From assembly GCA_020002185.1 (NCBI GenBank), contig CM034534.1:68048315-68112314 (forward strand): 64,000 bases of DNA, given 5' to 3'. Shown in pieces: positions 45,979 through 61,289 of this stretch; position 1 is the stretch's first letter, and each line of letters opens with the position of its first letter. The DNA is from Paraescarpia echinospica (taxonomy: Eukaryota > Annelida > Polychaeta > Sabellida > Siboglinidae). The notes below the pieces were generated by a model that saw only the letters and a program-made list of their open reading frames with translations, was not told the origin of the DNA and made no database searches. Made by a program: the position numbers and the translations under genes.

Positions 45979-47260
45979 AATCATCACATTTGATTTCAAC
46001 GAGAATGGAATGTTGCAAACTGTAATACAAAATGTAGTAGTGCATCAAAGGAATGGTTATATATTTGCAACTCTACATTTGTGTGAGGTTTAGTCACACA
46101 AATGTATGTAGTAAAATCAAAAACTACAATAATCTAATTCGGGTATGGCATATTTGCATGCGGCTGGTTTGACTGGAATGTGTTTTCGTGGCATTGATGA
46201 AACAGTAATATATACATGGGATTGGTATAGAAATGTACTAATCTGACATATTATGGCCGTGCATTCGTATTAAAATCGACTTTGGAATGCACGGAAGCGA
46301 ATCTAGGCCTATGTATTTACATTGCCTTCGGAAGATACGGTCGAATTGGCATAGTGGACCAAATACGGACACACATGTCTCGCATTGTCTCCATTGTGAG
46401 AAGTGAATATACTTTGACAAGGAACGCACTTCATGTAGGAACCTATAAGCGGATGCACTTGATAATACTTTCAATTTAAATTAAGATTTTCTTGTAGAAA
46501 ACATCAATGGCATACATGCAGATATTGTTTATTATATACACTGGAACCGTTTGGTAATGTGAACGTTACGAATCAGAAATGAGATAACTTTATCCCCATC
46601 CTAAATGTTGATGATGGATACAGAACATTCGTAACTGAGACCACAGCATATCTGACTCCACGTTTACTACAGATATAACTGGTACTAATTGTGCGGATAT
46701 AATACATTATACATGCATATTGCTGGAGGAACAATGCCAGACTTGTCCACACAGCACAGATCGCACGTCATTACGGGTGAACATATACATGTAACAGTCC
46801 TCTAATACACAGCTGGCATCCATCGTCATGTCATTTGATATTGCCCTATTCCAGCCTGTCGTTGGCATAGTGTTGCAATGTTAGGCAACAGTTAGCCACG
46901 TCATCGCGTGCACAACGGGCACCTCTTACAATCAGCACGATGTGTTTATCGTTTGTCACCTCACTAGTACAGTATAATTGCTCAGCGTAATAAAAATGCT
47001 ATGTACACACTGTATAATAATATATATATAATACACTGGGAGTAATAGTCTGGCAAATATATGCCTTCATAAACAATAGTCGTGATAAATAAAAAAGCTA
47101 GTTCTCACTGATGTTCGTGCTAGCATGCAGCAATCAGAGCCAACGCGTTGACAACCGGCGGACTCGTTCGTACACAAATAAACCACATATGTTTTGAACG
47201 AACACGGTGTTGGGGAAACAGTCCTACGGACATAGGAGAGTATTGTAGTATAACGTTGTA
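45979..47260. other. Region 3' of the NK1 gene
   Basis: No gene was recognised. It should contain the 3' UTR of the minus-strand NK1 gene. A minus-strand AATAAA lies at about 46528-46533 but is far from the stop codon, so no poly(A) site is claimed. Confidence 0.4.
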
Positions 47261-47264
47261 TATG

Positions 47265-48090
<826 letters not shown>

Positions 48091-49440
48091 TTACATTTTG
48101 AACCTTTTTAGAAACTAAATTTATAGCTCTGTACTTTCGTGTAAACATTTCAAAATAAAACCAACTTGACCATAATTTTCTCCTGTCTGTGTGACATCGC
48201 TAACTAATTTATATTACTGGAAGCCATTATGTTGATGGTACGAATTGCATTCAATCTGCGTGATTGTAAATTCATGTATAAAGATAAATATGTCCAAATT
48301 GGACAAATTATGCAACATGTAACTACAGATTCATTGTGCTAACTGTGACAATAGCTTCTTTGTGTGTTGCTATGACAGTGCTTAAAACAGAACATGAACT
48401 TGAATCAGTAACACCAAATGATAATAACACAAATTCCAAATTCTAACTTACAAACGCACTGACCATATAACTGAATCGTTGTAGTAATCAGGGTCACCGA
48501 GGCTAGATACGGTAACATTTTACACGGACCCAGAATTCCCATGAGTGAGTCCGCAGTGGCCTAGAATCGATTGTAGCATTGCCGACCCGTTGACAATTAC
48601 GTAACATTCTGAATCGACTGTTATTCAATAACAACGTCTCCTGTGTTTGAAGAAAGTGCACTTTCAAAAACGTGACTTCACAAAAGATATCAATATTTGG
48701 ACACTGGTATCGTGTATTAAGTAAATGGAATTTCCTGAATTATTAATTAAAACAACTATTTTACGTGTGGTGATATTTTTCTTTACATGTTGTCGTAACC
48801 ATAGTTCGGCATATTGCGTCACAACTGAATTGAGATTACTAGTCTACGAGACAAGGGGTGGGGGGCGTTTCGTTTCTGCCGCACGCATCCAAGCAACCAG
48901 CAAATACCTCGCGCTATGTTTTCGTTGGCGGCAACTAATCCGCCTTCAAAAGGTTGTCGTCTGCTATTCGCCATTGAGGGCGGCTGAAGTGTCACGCGGG
49001 CAACAATAACGGTGCGGTGTGGGGACAGAACGAACAGAAATTAAAGAATAACACACGAGTGGGGTATTAGGACGACTGCGGTTTACAGGGCGTTCAGCGT
49101 ATGCACAGGCGATGTGCAGGGTACTTGGGGCAAGAAACAGGTGGTTCAATTACACGAAGGGAAATATCCAATGACGGAGTTATAACACCCATTTGTATCA
49201 TCTGATATATAGGTTTCAATTGTTTTGAAAATACGTATTTAAACTTTATTTAGGTAATTTAAAAGCACTGTTTAGCGTTTTTCGTCGTGACGTAATCACC
49301 AATCAATATTCGTGTACATAGGTATCAAAATTATCTTGATAAAGTTCACGTACAACCTTAAATGAAATATAACACATCTACCATAAAAGCTATTTCGACA
49401 TTCCGGCATTCCACGAATGACTATATATTACCCATAACTA

Positions 49441-49628
<188 letters not shown>

Positions 49629-51120
49629 GTGGCTACTTATTGATAGCATATGTATACACACATATGGGACATAAACAAAAATCATGCTCTTTCAAAACTA
49701 AGAATGTCAGTTAATGTATTGATGGCTTCATTACATGAAGTAGCTGAATGTGTCAACATGTCTGATTCATCATCGCAGTAATTAGCTAATTATAAAACGG
49801 TTGGATTCACTTTTGTTCGTGATTGGATAGTTTGTTGCCACTATTTTAGTTGTGTCGCTAATTTGGGTCATTTGTCATTCGAGATCCCTACCCACAGTTT
49901 GGCCCGCCGCACGACTGCAGACACGCCCATATAATATAAAATGAACGCCCCCAATTTCGAGTGACACGCCCACTTTCACGATTGCAAAAGGCATCGCCAC
50001 AAGTAATTACGCTTATCTGGGCACCGTTGTTTATTAGTATTATGGAATTTATAATAACAGTAATATTTATATCATGCAATAATAATTCAAATAATAAAAA
50101 ACTATATTCCGTGTTTAAATAGGTCTATAGTTAAGTTATTACACATATCATGTCAGCTGCTTGCAAGTGCGTGCGCGTGGGTGTGTATCGTATGCACGCA
50201 TGCACCCACATGCGCACATGCTCTCCCTCCTCTCTCTGATATATGTGGGGGATAGGTGTGCGCCGCATGCATAAATGCATGCACGCCTGAGCTTTGTGTG
50301 TGGCTCTGTGCGTGCGTGCATGTGTGCGTGAATGAAATTATTAAGCAGTGTTACCCTAGATGCACATAATCAGCTAGAAGCTGACGCAAACCCCTCTCAA
50401 TAATACAATAAACACGCCCACTCAGCGGCATCGTTTGAGTTTAATGTTTTGCTTAATCGGATCACACGATTCGTCGTAACAGCGATATGAGCATTAGAGC
50501 AGGCAGTGTGCCGCGATGACAGGCTGTCTCTCTACAACCGCACCTGCAGTGGTGTGGGACAGCGTACGCTATACAAAGTGGGTGCCTGTTCTAACTCGAA
50601 ACTACAAAACACATAGTTCAATTACACCATATGACATTGCTAATATAGTAATTGTTATAAATCGAATATGTTTTCATGTATTACAAAATTCTAACCGTCA
50701 GCATCCGGGAAAAGGCAATGGAAAATGCTGGAAATGTAAATCGATAGAACAACGAAGCGAATCCTTAAACTATTATAATGCACGGGGGGGGTTCTGGTTG
50801 CCCGAAAACCCACGGATACCGCACAGCTGTATGGTCCACATGACAATGTACAGAGAAGGATAGCGTACAACATCCAGGTTTACGGTGATACCAATTTGGA
50901 AATCCCCAAAATATCAATCCAGAGTACGACCCTGCGGTATAACCTGTCTCGTAAATTATTAGTAAGGATGGGGCATTGCAATAATTTCAGTTAATAACAA
51001 AAAAGTAATTTAAATGAAAGTAACACATTTGTTTCACCAAATAACTGAGACCAGTGTATTTCTTAAATTGTGAAATAGGTGTTCACATGCATAGTATCAC
51101 ATGCATAGTATCATGTATAA

Positions 51121-51160
<40 letters not shown>

Positions 51161-51182
51161 TACATATATATATATATATACA
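51121..51182. repeat. TA microsatellite
   Basis: TA run with CATA interruptions; another short TA cluster lies at about 51665-51718. Both are in the NK1 intron. Confidence 0.95.
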
Positions 51183-52034
51183 GACTTGCATAGGAATTAT
51201 TAATGTGCCGATTTCTACAGGAAATAGTTATGATATACATTTACATACACTTGGTATACATTTTGCTCTGTTAGACGCTATATTTATCTCACTTATTTGT
51301 TTGATCACTTCTGGCATAAATTTAAATATTGCCTGTTCGACTGAATATTTATTATATCTGAAGAACATTTTGAACCCGCATTTTTGTAAGTGACTGTGCA
51401 TTACATTTATTATAATGGAATTTTGAAATTCGTTACTTTCATATGTAATTTAAACCGTATGAAGTTTGTTTTAAAACATATGTTGTAAATATTTCTTGTC
51501 CAAATAAATAAATTGATTGTAATAATCAAAGTTTAACTACTAACAGAAAACGATAAACGTAATTGGATCCAATTAAATATACCATTGAACATTCAGCTTA
51601 TATATCATCATCGTCATCATCATTGTGCGGCCGTAGTTTCACGTGGTTGGGCGAATGCATGTCTATATATTTATATATATATATTATATATATAATTTAT
51701 ATATATGTATATATATCCTCCATAACATTATACTGTTTTTCACACCTACTCCTAATTGACTGCATAATTTTATTATATCGTTTTAGTTAATTTTGTGGCG
51801 TTTTAGCCCGATAGTGATTATATATATATATATTACTTTTAATGATTGACTATAGGGTCGTTCAAAATTGTCGACATTCACTTATATTTTCGTTCAAAGC
51901 GTACGAAAGGGGACGTGAGTCAATGCTGGCATGTGAATTGCATAACTATCGAAAATATCAAAAAATATACTTGTAAACATTATAAGGATGGTTATTATTA
52001 TGTGTCCTTTCCATTTACTGTGCCAGAACACTGC

Positions 52035-52147
52035 TACATACATTCATACATACATACATACATACATTCATACATACATACATACATACATACATACATA
52101 CATACATACATACATACATACATTCATACATACATACATACATACAT

Positions 52148-52207
<60 letters not shown>

Positions 52208-52268
52208 CAGGCACATGCACACGCACACGCACACGCACACGCACACGCACACGCACACACACACACAC
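52035..52268. repeat. ACAT / CA / ACGCAC compound microsatellite
   Basis: ACAT with a few ATTC variants (52035-52164), CA (52163-52204) and ACGCAC (52211-52257), within 350 bases of the NK1 splice donor. Confidence 0.97.
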
Positions 52269-52573
52269 ATACATATATCTTTCAAACTGGACAATTATCG
52301 ACATTTTAATGTTCTAATTAGGGGAGGGAGGCAGTCCGAGAATTAGCACTCTGTGTACGAATAGATAAATTGCGACAATTGTGAACGACGCCTAATGTGC
52401 TAATTAAATTACGCACGTAAGTAAAATACAATATCAGTGAAATATAAACTTTTAATACGAATTGTTTTCAATGTAATGGGTGTCATATTTTGTCGAGATG
52501 AGTACATATTGAGTTTAGGAACCTTGAAAGGTTTTGAAATATTGATTAAATATAAATCAACAAAAAATCTCAC

Positions 52574-53087
52574 CTGCTCTGAAGATGTTCTCCAGGTCTT
52601 GCGTCGTTGCGGGAGTTCTGGCCAGGGACGCAGGTTCGGGAGAGGAATGCCACGCGGTCTCTTCTTCGTACCTTCCTGTTCCCACCTCCCCGTCGCACTC
52701 TCCACTAGTCCTAGGCGGGTGTTCCGTCTTATGAAATTTTGTCGGGCTGAGAATATCCGCAACCGAGAAAGACGTCACCCGTTGGCGGGGCTCGTTCCCT
52801 TTCGCTGGCGGTTTCGGTGATTGTCCCATATGTTCCCTCGGGGAGGGGGAAGAGTCGTTGTTGGTAGTTTTGTCCCCAGTTGGGTTACTGCCACCCGGAT
52901 TGTCTGTACATAAGAGACGGTCCTCTACAACAATGTTACACCCGGTGAACGTGACGCGATTTGCCCTTGTACGTTGGGCCGCTGTTAACATTGCTGTCCG
53001 GGTTGCCTCGTTGAACGGACTGTCATCATACCCCACATCGTCGCCGACCACCGATGTCCCGCCATCGTCGTTGTCTAAGGTCTCCAT
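52574..53087 (-). CDS. NKX1 (slouch/NK1 class): NK1-class homeobox protein, exon 1
   Basis: The exon encodes the N-terminal 171 residues plus one base of a split Gly codon, giving a 353-residue protein with exon 2. RVTSFSVADILSPTKFHK (about residues 103-120) is the TN/EH1-like repressor motif of NK-class proteins (FSVxDIL). The rest is acidic and Ser/Thr/Pro-rich and looks disordered. I chose the ATG at 53087 (METLDNDDGG), because its context ACAATGG is strong. ATGs at 53096 and 53234 are in frame upstream, and an NRF1-like palindrome sits just beyond the latter. The donor reads GAGCAG/GTGAGA. The encoded end ENIFRA joins [12 protein letters not shown] in exon 2. Confidence 0.9.
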
Positions 53088-53235
53088 TGTTACCATCAGC
53101 TGCACGTATCTACCATGTCGTCTCAGAATAACAGATTTGATGACAGTTCCTATTGTACGTATTCCACTTTCAACGTCGCACCGACCATTGAACGATGTCG
53201 CCGACTGCTCTGCGGCGATGTGACGGCAGCGCAAC

Positions 53236-53350
53236 GCGCATGCGCCACAGGACTACGTCGCTTGGGACCGCCGCCTTGACGTAATTAGCAACTATTAATT
53301 AGACAGACGAGAGCTTAATTGGCCATCGGATTAATCCGATTGGTGCAAGT
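53236..53350 (-). promoter_or_regulatory. Candidate NK1 promoter region
   Basis: Just upstream of exon 1 are GCGCATGCGC (53236-53245, NRF1-like), two ATTA-type homeodomain cores (GTAATTAGC at 53282, TATTAATTAGAC near 53295), CTTAATTGGCC and GATTGGTG (CCAAT box in reverse). The CpG content is high. The transcription start is not visible from sequence alone. Confidence 0.45.
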
Positions 53351-53570
53351 GCCATATTCACCAGATGGGATGGGATTTTTACGCTTAAGGCTACACTGAA
53401 TCCTTCGGCGATTAGGCTGAATGCAGTGACATCGAACCAATGTTGTTATCACGTCGACAGTGCGGGTGTACTATTCGTGAAAATTATATTTTGTGAGACC
53501 TTTATATACGACTTTGTCACTATTAGTTTCTAATGACACGTACTTGTATATATATATATATGTATATACT

Positions 53571-53847
<277 letters not shown>

Positions 53848-53849
53848 CA

Positions 53850-54610
53850 TATATATATATATATACTTCTGTGTTTACGTGTATGTATCATCTTGATGGT
53901 TAGTTGGAACTGGAAACGGGGAGAGTTGAAGTGTAAATTTATGTTGAACTGTAGATCGGACTACCGATGCATCACAGTAGACGATGTAACGATAGTGTAG
54001 TATTGAAATCGGTAGTTATCATCCACAATAGTACACTTAATTATCGATAGTGAAGACGGTGGACAACACAAAACAGTGTTCGTAAACATTTGTTTTCAGT
54101 TTTATTTTATAACCGTAGTTATGCATCGATTTATACATAATGTGAACAACCGTCGACCACAATGGCGACAAGAGGAGTCCATATTTTATTAATCCACCCT
54201 GAGGCGTGGCAATGGTGCCACCCATAAAGTGTAGCGTGGGACTGCTTTTCCTTGATATTTGCTATTCCACGATACTGTCTAAATAATGATGACACTACAG
54301 GCCTATCATCGTATTATTGCAATGGTAATGCATCTATCGCAATGTTATCCAATAAAAGACGATACATAAAGGATATAGGCAGATCAATTTACTACGAACT
54401 TTGTGGGAGATTGTTCAATAATCTTACGGCACTTAGACAGTATGCCGGTCTGAAACCACACACGGTATGGTGTTTGTTGGAATGGTGACATAACAAAATC
54501 TGATCGTTTTTATATTAACATCGGCTAATTTTTAGAAAACACTATATTTACATCAACATCTTGATCGTTCAAATGCGTTTTAGTAAAACACACTTCTTAG
54601 TATAATTTTA
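53850..54610. other. Non-coding stretch, nothing recognised
   Basis: No gene or repeat family recognised; the 78-codon frame at 54252-54488 has no motif. Confidence 0.4.
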
Positions 54611-54619
54611 TGATTATAG

Positions 54620-55000
54620 ATTTAATTTGAATTTTTCGACTCGAGCATCGTCCACTCCATTTAATATCTGGCGAAAACCGCGCGCTCCGAACAGCCCGGG
54701 CGGCATTGAGATAAACGACTTCGATTACTTTCTCGCACCGAGCAATCAGATTGTAGATCTGTCTATTCCGTCTGTCAGTCGAAGTCCGTGTCCCTCTCCC
54801 CACGGTCCGTCCCCCGGGCACGGAGGTGTATGCTGCCGAGTAGGTCCGCCGGGAATACGCGATGCTATCCGTCAATTTGGTGCTTAATTACATGTCCGGT
54901 TGACGACGATTGTTCCATCTGTGCGCCAGGTTAAGGCTGCCGCTAACAAGAGGAAACGACGCGGGGTCGACATCAACATATTGACGGCGGTTCTAAGGGT
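54620..55000. promoter_or_regulatory. GC-rich, CpG-containing block; candidate regulatory DNA
   Basis: Repeat-free block with CpGs and a GATTACTTTC/GATAAACGA-type core set, about 1.5 kb upstream of NK1 exon 1. The frames crossing it have no domain. Inference from composition and position. Confidence 0.3.
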
Positions 55001-55157
55001 ATCAATTCACACCCCTGCATACGGAACTTTGTTAATTTCGTTGACAGTAAACTTACGATGTTTTTAGTGACGTAGGCCAAGGTTCAATGACGTCAAGTTA
55101 TTATATTACATTGATTATATTGGTTATATTGGCGTGTAGTAAACAATGTATGATATA

Positions 55158-55159
55158 TA

Positions 55160-55254
<95 letters not shown>

Positions 55255-55340
55255 TTATATATATATACATGCATATGAATATGAATAATGCAAGGGCCGA
55301 GTCATATATATATATATATATATAAATATATATATATATT

Positions 55341-55372
<32 letters not shown>

Positions 55373-55667
55373 TATATATATATATATAAATAAATATATA
55401 TATATATATATTAAACACAATGAATGTTTGATTTATTTAGAAATTGTTTTAGTGGTTCGCTTAATTGCTACATGCAACTTTAGTTAATTAATACCCAATA
55501 AAACAATAACTGTTTTTCGATTGTTTCTGTAATGAGCTAAGTGATGGTTGATTAGAAATGATTGGCAATATTGTTTTATTGAATATTAATTAAATTAACT
55601 GAATAATAAATTGTGTGCATGTTACAATTAAGCTAACCACTATAACAGGTTTCATTTTTTCAAATCG

Positions 55668-55706
<39 letters not shown>

Positions 55707-55765
55707 CTCAATGTAAACTTTGAGTATATATATATATATATAAATATAATTATATATATATAATA
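55158..55765. repeat. CA and TA microsatellites
   Basis: CA array at 55161-55250, TA clusters at about 55256-55410 and again at 55671-55765, with ordinary AT-rich sequence between. Confidence 0.95.
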
Positions 55766-57465
55766 TTTTTTATTATTATATGCATTATTTGGTATATTGT
55801 GTTTCATTGAACTTATAGTAGAATATTTCCTACTATGTAATAAAAAGACATTCCCCGACGGTGACGACTGACTATGTTATTGCCGAATAGTTTTAATTGT
55901 TAAATGTGTTTATTAACAATTAGTTAATCTTAAATAAAAACATTTGGAAACTGAACTTAGAATTACACATGTGTACAGCACAAATACGTATATAAAGAAA
56001 TGCTGTAGACTACAGTAGCTACCGAAACAGTTCATTTAACGCGCAATGTGCAGGATAGTTTTGCATCAACGTAGCGCTTGTGAGAATTTTATTTATTGTA
56101 TATAGTTACTTGTTAGATTTAATATAATATCATATGATATAACGATATGTTGCTGTAAACGCGAGCGGTTCTGTTGATGTTAGTGGCGAACAATTAAACT
56201 TGTTCTTAAAAAGAAGTCCTACACGTTTGCTGGGAATCTTGAATAATACAAAGACTCAAACGAACTGTGCTGTTCTCCGACTACAAGGCAAACTGAGTTC
56301 ATTGAACTTCATTCATGTGTTTTGTATATGTGTACGCCACGAGGTCTCACTATAAGAAACTAGTAATCGGTTGAAAATTAGGTTATGGATGTCGAACCGC
56401 AAGAGCAACAACAACATATCAGTGCCGCCATAAGAAAACACGCGAATCCATTAACGCTAAATTGATTTAAACCCCATCATGAGAACAGCGGTGCCTTTGT
56501 TGTTGATGGCCGCGACTTGTTGTGTCGCTGGTATCGATGTTAAACACTTCCATTCCGCCGACAACTCGCGCCGTTCAAAAACCTAAGTGCGTCACCGTGA
56601 GCAACAATTACTCGCCACCGGCGACGACATTTGTTGTTACAAAACATGCAAATCGATCCGCTATCAGCACTTGCATGCGTGCAGGTTAACGCGTGTAAAA
56701 CATGCGTCAATATTTTCCGAGCAGAAATTAGAATCTAAGTACTCATTTACGGTCGTTTTATCGAGTTGAATCGTTGTTTACACTGACACTTAGCTGAGTG
56801 GCGGTGTGAGTGCGTCGAGTTGTAAAGATCGCCGAAAACTAATTTTCTCCGTGTGTGCTTGCAAGTTTGGGAAGAAACGATCTGCGAACTTTGCGCCGTT
56901 AAGCAGCCCACTCAAGGGACCGTCCCAAAGGACGTAGGGTACACATATCGTATTCTTTATTATTCTATTCGTTTTCTTTAGGGATAAAATAAGCCAGGTA
57001 ATCGCTAAGCTTTACATGGTAACCTATTCTTGTAGTATTCCGTATTAGTCAAGGTATTTTACAGTTTTCGAAAGTTAGATTCTCGTTATGAAAACATCAC
57101 ATTTGGACACATACACATAGTAACTCAATCTACAATTTTAACTGCGTCGGATTTATCAGTAGACAGACCGCAACATTTTATGTTAACGACACAACATTAA
57201 ATCTCCTGAATAACACATTAATCGTAAAATAGTATTCTGGTAACAACATAACTGTTATTTACAGCTTAATTATAACAATAACATATATCATCTTTATTCT
57301 CTTTGCTAACAAAAATATATATTTTCTGAATGATTTATACATTATATACGCATATATGCAGAAGACGACTCGTTAGAGTACCCGTGTCATTTGCCAAGAC
57401 ATAAATTTTATTAGAGCAAGTTATGTAAAAATCCTCATATTAATGACATACTAATCTCACGCGCG
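55766..57465. other. Non-coding stretch with one CpG-containing patch
   Basis: No gene recognised. The part at about 56390-56940 keeps CpGs and has no repeat, so it could be regulatory. The rest is AT-rich. Confidence 0.4.
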
Positions 57466-57468
57466 TGC

Positions 57469-57491
57469 ACACACACACACACACACACACA

Positions 57492-57524
<33 letters not shown>

Positions 57525-57590
57525 GAGCACGCATTCGCGCAGACGCACATACACACATCACACGCACACACAGACACACACGTACACATA
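57469..57590. repeat. CA / ACGC microsatellite
   Basis: CA run followed by ACGC units and a decayed CACA tail. Confidence 0.95.
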
Positions 57591-57599
57591 CGTCACCTC

Positions 57600-58190
57600 G
57601 ATTACAGTAAGATATGCTTTGGATAAAATCACATAATAATTATATTATTATATACTGTATCTTGTCTTGGTCAACTAAACGGCACGACGAGCATTCAGGT
57701 AGTACTTTGACATGTAGCATGAAGTCGCCTCGTACAACCGCCATAATAATAACAACATATATACATTGAACGTACAAAGACGTGGTGGACGAATACGATG
57801 TTCGTACTGTGAAATTGAAAAATGTTTATCAGCAGTATTCATAACCAATTCTGCCATGTTCTTTATTACTACTTCCTACCCTCTAATTCGTCTAAGAGTC
57901 ATTACCTTTGAAAAAAAACACCAACATACTAATGGCCATTATTGAAATGTATACAAATGTAGGAAGTACTAATTATCCGGTGTTTTTTTACACATTGAAC
58001 AGTAGAATTATAAAGTGTTTTGCTTCGTTACTACGCGTTTGGGCGGTACATATGTAAGAATAGTTTACACTATAAATGTAACTTATATTGTATAACATGA
58101 TTTTACAATAAAGACAAACGGACATCCTCCCTGTATGTACTATATCATAATACAACTGATGACACATTTCGAGCGACTGCAAGTTTGGGT
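57600..58190. other. Non-coding stretch, nothing recognised
   Basis: AT-rich; short open frames without motifs. Confidence 0.4.
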
Positions 58191-58194
58191 TTGA

Positions 58195-59280
58195 TCAGGC
58201 AAATGCTCGAGCCCGAGGCGGACCGTCGTCGATTGCATAAGGCACGTTCCAGATCACACGCTCGCCATACAAATAGCGTAATTCAATTTAATCTGACTGT
58301 TACGTTTCGTTTAATTAATTGACCAATTTAGCACTTCAGGCAACATGGCTATGTTGGTGTTGGTCATATTAATTGTACGTGGCAGGTATGGAAAGAATAC
58401 AGTCGTGGACTAGGTCCTGTTAGAAAATGATTTAAAACTGGTTGGAAACTCATCGGCACTGAATTAAATCGGCGTTTTGCTTGTGAAACAGTTTACATAG
58501 AAGCGCTGCATAATTCGTTCAAGAAATGTTATTTTAGAAGTGTACGATTTTCAGATTTTTATTCGCACATAAGGCCTAAAAAGGATGTTCCAAAACGTAG
58601 TTCGCGGGAGTTGAATTTTGTATAACTTAAACCATTAAAAGTCGTTTTGCAACACGCTTTAAAAAGCTTGCTGTTAAACAGAGAATCACATAGATTAAAA
58701 TCCCATAATTTTATCAAAATTGTGAATTGGCCCAGATTGGCGACATTTAAGCTCATTTCATCGGCCTCTTCACCCAATGAAAATTAAACCAAAACGCTTA
58801 AATATAAAAAAGACCTAAGACCGCAAGGAATACTTCGAGTTGTTGTACTTATCCCAGAGGACAAAGGCACCGCGTCGCACAGCGCATGTTGTGGCATCCG
58901 AGCGATTACCTATAATTGGATTTGAAAGAGATATACTCCGGAATCGTGCTTTGATCGCGCCGCCTCTAAGACTTACACCAACACGACCGTGTTGAATGCA
59001 GTAAACTATCCCGTAAACCCCCCAGCCGAGGCATTGTCGGAGTGCGGGAGGGCGTTAGCGGGTGTCCGTGAATCTTTTATGCGACCCGTTGTAGCGGTTG
59101 CTGCCACTCGCGAAAGCGCTCAGGTGTAAAACACCAGTTAAGTCGACGCGTTGACGTTTTCACCAATCCTCGCGACTTCCGACACCGCGCCATGTAAGCA
59201 GCCCGCGACACCGGCGTCCGGGAAACAACAATTAAGGGTGATTTCCTTTCTTCCTTGGGAATGTGGTTCCGTTTCAACGA
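58195..59280. promoter_or_regulatory. Two CpG-containing blocks; candidate regulatory DNA
   Basis: 58195-58340 (with TAATTCAATTTAATC and TTTAATTAATTGACC cores) and 58850-59280 are richer in CpG than the AT-rich DNA between them. No repeat or domain is recognised. Function is inference. Confidence 0.25.
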
Positions 59281-59756
59281 CTGTCACATAATGTACCTAT
59301 AGGCCAAACGTACCTATAGGCCACGACTACGGAGTAACTAATTAAACATATATTTAGTAAAATATTAACTACATTAATTTATATAGATAAGGTTTACTTA
59401 TTAAGTTATATGTATGTAAATTTAATGCACATAAATATATAATACTTCTGTTACAACATATCGACCAAAGTGGGGATTATATATCGTTGGACAAATATAA
59501 AGAATATGTATATGGTCAAATATAAAGTTTACAGGTACATGCACCTGAGATAACACAAATATTATGAAGATCTCAGAAATTGGCAACAGTTCCACATGGT
59601 GAAAACCAATCTTTGGATCGGAGACGGTGGCATGTAAAAGACAAACAGTTCATTCAGATATTCATAACACATGATCGACAAGAGTCCTTTCTGGGCGAAT
59701 GTATTAAATTACTAAACATATGCTGCTTTTCTGCCTGCAAACGTATTGAGTCTTGT

Positions 59757-60085
59757 GCGCAGTAACGCAGCGGTCAGAGCTTCGGACTCTCGACTGAGAG
59801 AACCCGGGTTCGAATCCTGTGCTGCGGTATTGAACCTTGGGCAAGTTCGTTTATTCTACATTGCTTCAGTTCACTCAGCTGTATGAATGAGTACCTGGCT
59901 ATAGACGATGGTGGATAAGTGTGTACGAATAGTCTTCGCGCATTAATTGCATCGTGGCTGAATTATTCCCAGAGAAGCCGCGATGGTGTTCGATTGAACA
60001 GGTCTGCCAGGGAGTAAAGCATAAAACGCTTTGAGCAGTCGTGAGGACTGGATACTGCGCTATATAAGAACTTACCTTTATGTTT
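59757..60085 (+). mobile_element. tRNA-derived SINE, near full length
   Basis: The head has tRNA-like A and B boxes (AACGCAGCGGTCAGAGC; GGGTTCGAATCC). A body follows with GCTTCAGTTCACTCAGCTGT and ATGAGTACCTGGCTATAG, and a tail CTGCGCTATATAAGAACTTACC. The 3' half recurs inverted at 34299-34412, which proves it is dispersed. It is about 330 bp. The tail resembles LINE 3' ends, as expected for a LINE-mobilised SINE. The family is not identified. Confidence 0.85.
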
Positions 60086-60209
60086 TATTTCTTTTACTTG
60101 TATGTCTGTGCGTTTCACTCGTAAGTTACGCGTGGTGCCGGTCAGATAGGTGATAGGCGTGACGTTCTGGGTGGCCAATAGGGTGCTTGCTAAAATACCG
60201 CACCCATTG

Positions 60210-60640
60210 AATACGCACACATCAACGCCGTTTAGCTGTTTAGCTCTAAAGCGCAGCAGTGAAATTCAAATTACACGATCGAATGCGTGTCAAAGACGAA
60301 GACGGCTTCAAAGGCCACCGCCGAAGAATCGCTGCAGTTTATCTTTCATCTGCGCAATAACTGGAAGCTGCTGCAGTCTAATTGGTGACGCGATTAAAAG
60401 TCGATCAGGCGACAACGAATTCAGCCGCGCATGAACAGTGCGAGATTCACTGAGTCGCCTCTCCGTTTGTCGCGCGCCAGGTTTGTATTTTTAGCCGACC
60501 CGTGTAAACATGCCACCCGTGGCCGATACAATGGCGCCGTGATTGCTGTTTCTTTAACAGTGACGGTGAATCTTTCTCCCTTCGACCGCATTAATGTGGG
60601 GAGGCGCGATTTTTATATAGATTAATTACTCTGTTCCCAT
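60210..60640. promoter_or_regulatory. CpG-containing block after the SINE; candidate regulatory DNA
   Basis: Repeat-free and CpG-rich relative to surroundings, with AATTACACGATCG and CTAATTGGTGACG cores. Frames of 60-90 codons cross it without motifs. Confidence 0.25.
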
Positions 60641-61188
60641 TACTGCTGTCGCCGGTGTGCTGGCAGATATCAGTGTTAGTGAAAGGGCTTTTAGTAGGTC
60701 TTTGGAAAACGCAATTACTTTGTCACCATGCAATTATACCTACCTTTGGCGACGTTTGTTTGGTTTTGCCACTGGTAACCATTACTTTATGCAGGGTCTA
60801 TTTCCTAGGCCTTTATTAATAATTTTCTTACGAGTTTCAGTTAATTTACATAAACCGTTATTGCGTGACATTCAAGTCAATCACACGGGCTTATCTTGTT
60901 TTTTTGCAAATAAATACTTCAAAACATTATAGCCATAGGTGCTGAACTTTCGACGCAGCTCTCTCTGTAGGCCTAAGTGTACGCACTAGTTGTTTTAAAC
61001 AGGTGGAACCCGCCTGATATGGCCATTATATTGAGATGAGCGGTGGGCGACTGTTCAAATAGTCATAATTCGAAAAACCAACCAAAAATATTCAAATGCA
61101 ACAGTAGAGGGCGCATTAATCCATTAATTTTTAGCAATAAAGAAATTATATAAAAATCTTATAAAACAAGAAAACCTGCAATCCATAT
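60641..61188. other. Non-coding stretch, nothing recognised
   Basis: No gene, RNA or repeat recognised. Confidence 0.4.
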
Positions 61189-61228
61189 ATGTATATATAT
61201 ATATATATACATATATTATATGTATATA

Positions 61229-61284
<56 letters not shown>
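61189..61284. repeat. TA microsatellite
   Basis: TA array of about 95 bases with a few ATTC/CATA interruptions. Confidence 0.95.
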
Positions 61285-61288
<4 letters not shown>

Positions 61289-61289
61289 T

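Noticed and set aside
45470..46093. Repeat-protein gene made of MCEHVP- or THWNM-type repeats
   Set aside because: Frames on both strands are open because the repeat unit is 18 bases. There is no start context, domain or codon signal.
46528..46533. Poly(A) signal of NK1
   Set aside because: AATAAA on the minus strand is about 930 bases beyond the stop, and such hexamers are common in AT-rich DNA. No transcript evidence is available.
52858..53223. Plus-strand 121-codon frame
   Set aside because: It lies antisense to NK1 exon 1, which has the family motif and splice donor. The plus frame has none.
53088..53234. N-terminal extension of NK1 from the ATG at 53234
   Set aside because: It is in frame, but no family-like motif occurs there. 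An NRF1-like promoter palindrome is two bases beyond it, and the ATG at 53087 has better context. Kept only as an alternative start.
59757..59830. Functional tRNA at the SINE head
   Set aside because: It is continuous with a dispersed SINE body whose 3' part recurs at 34299-34412, and the cloverleaf is imperfect.
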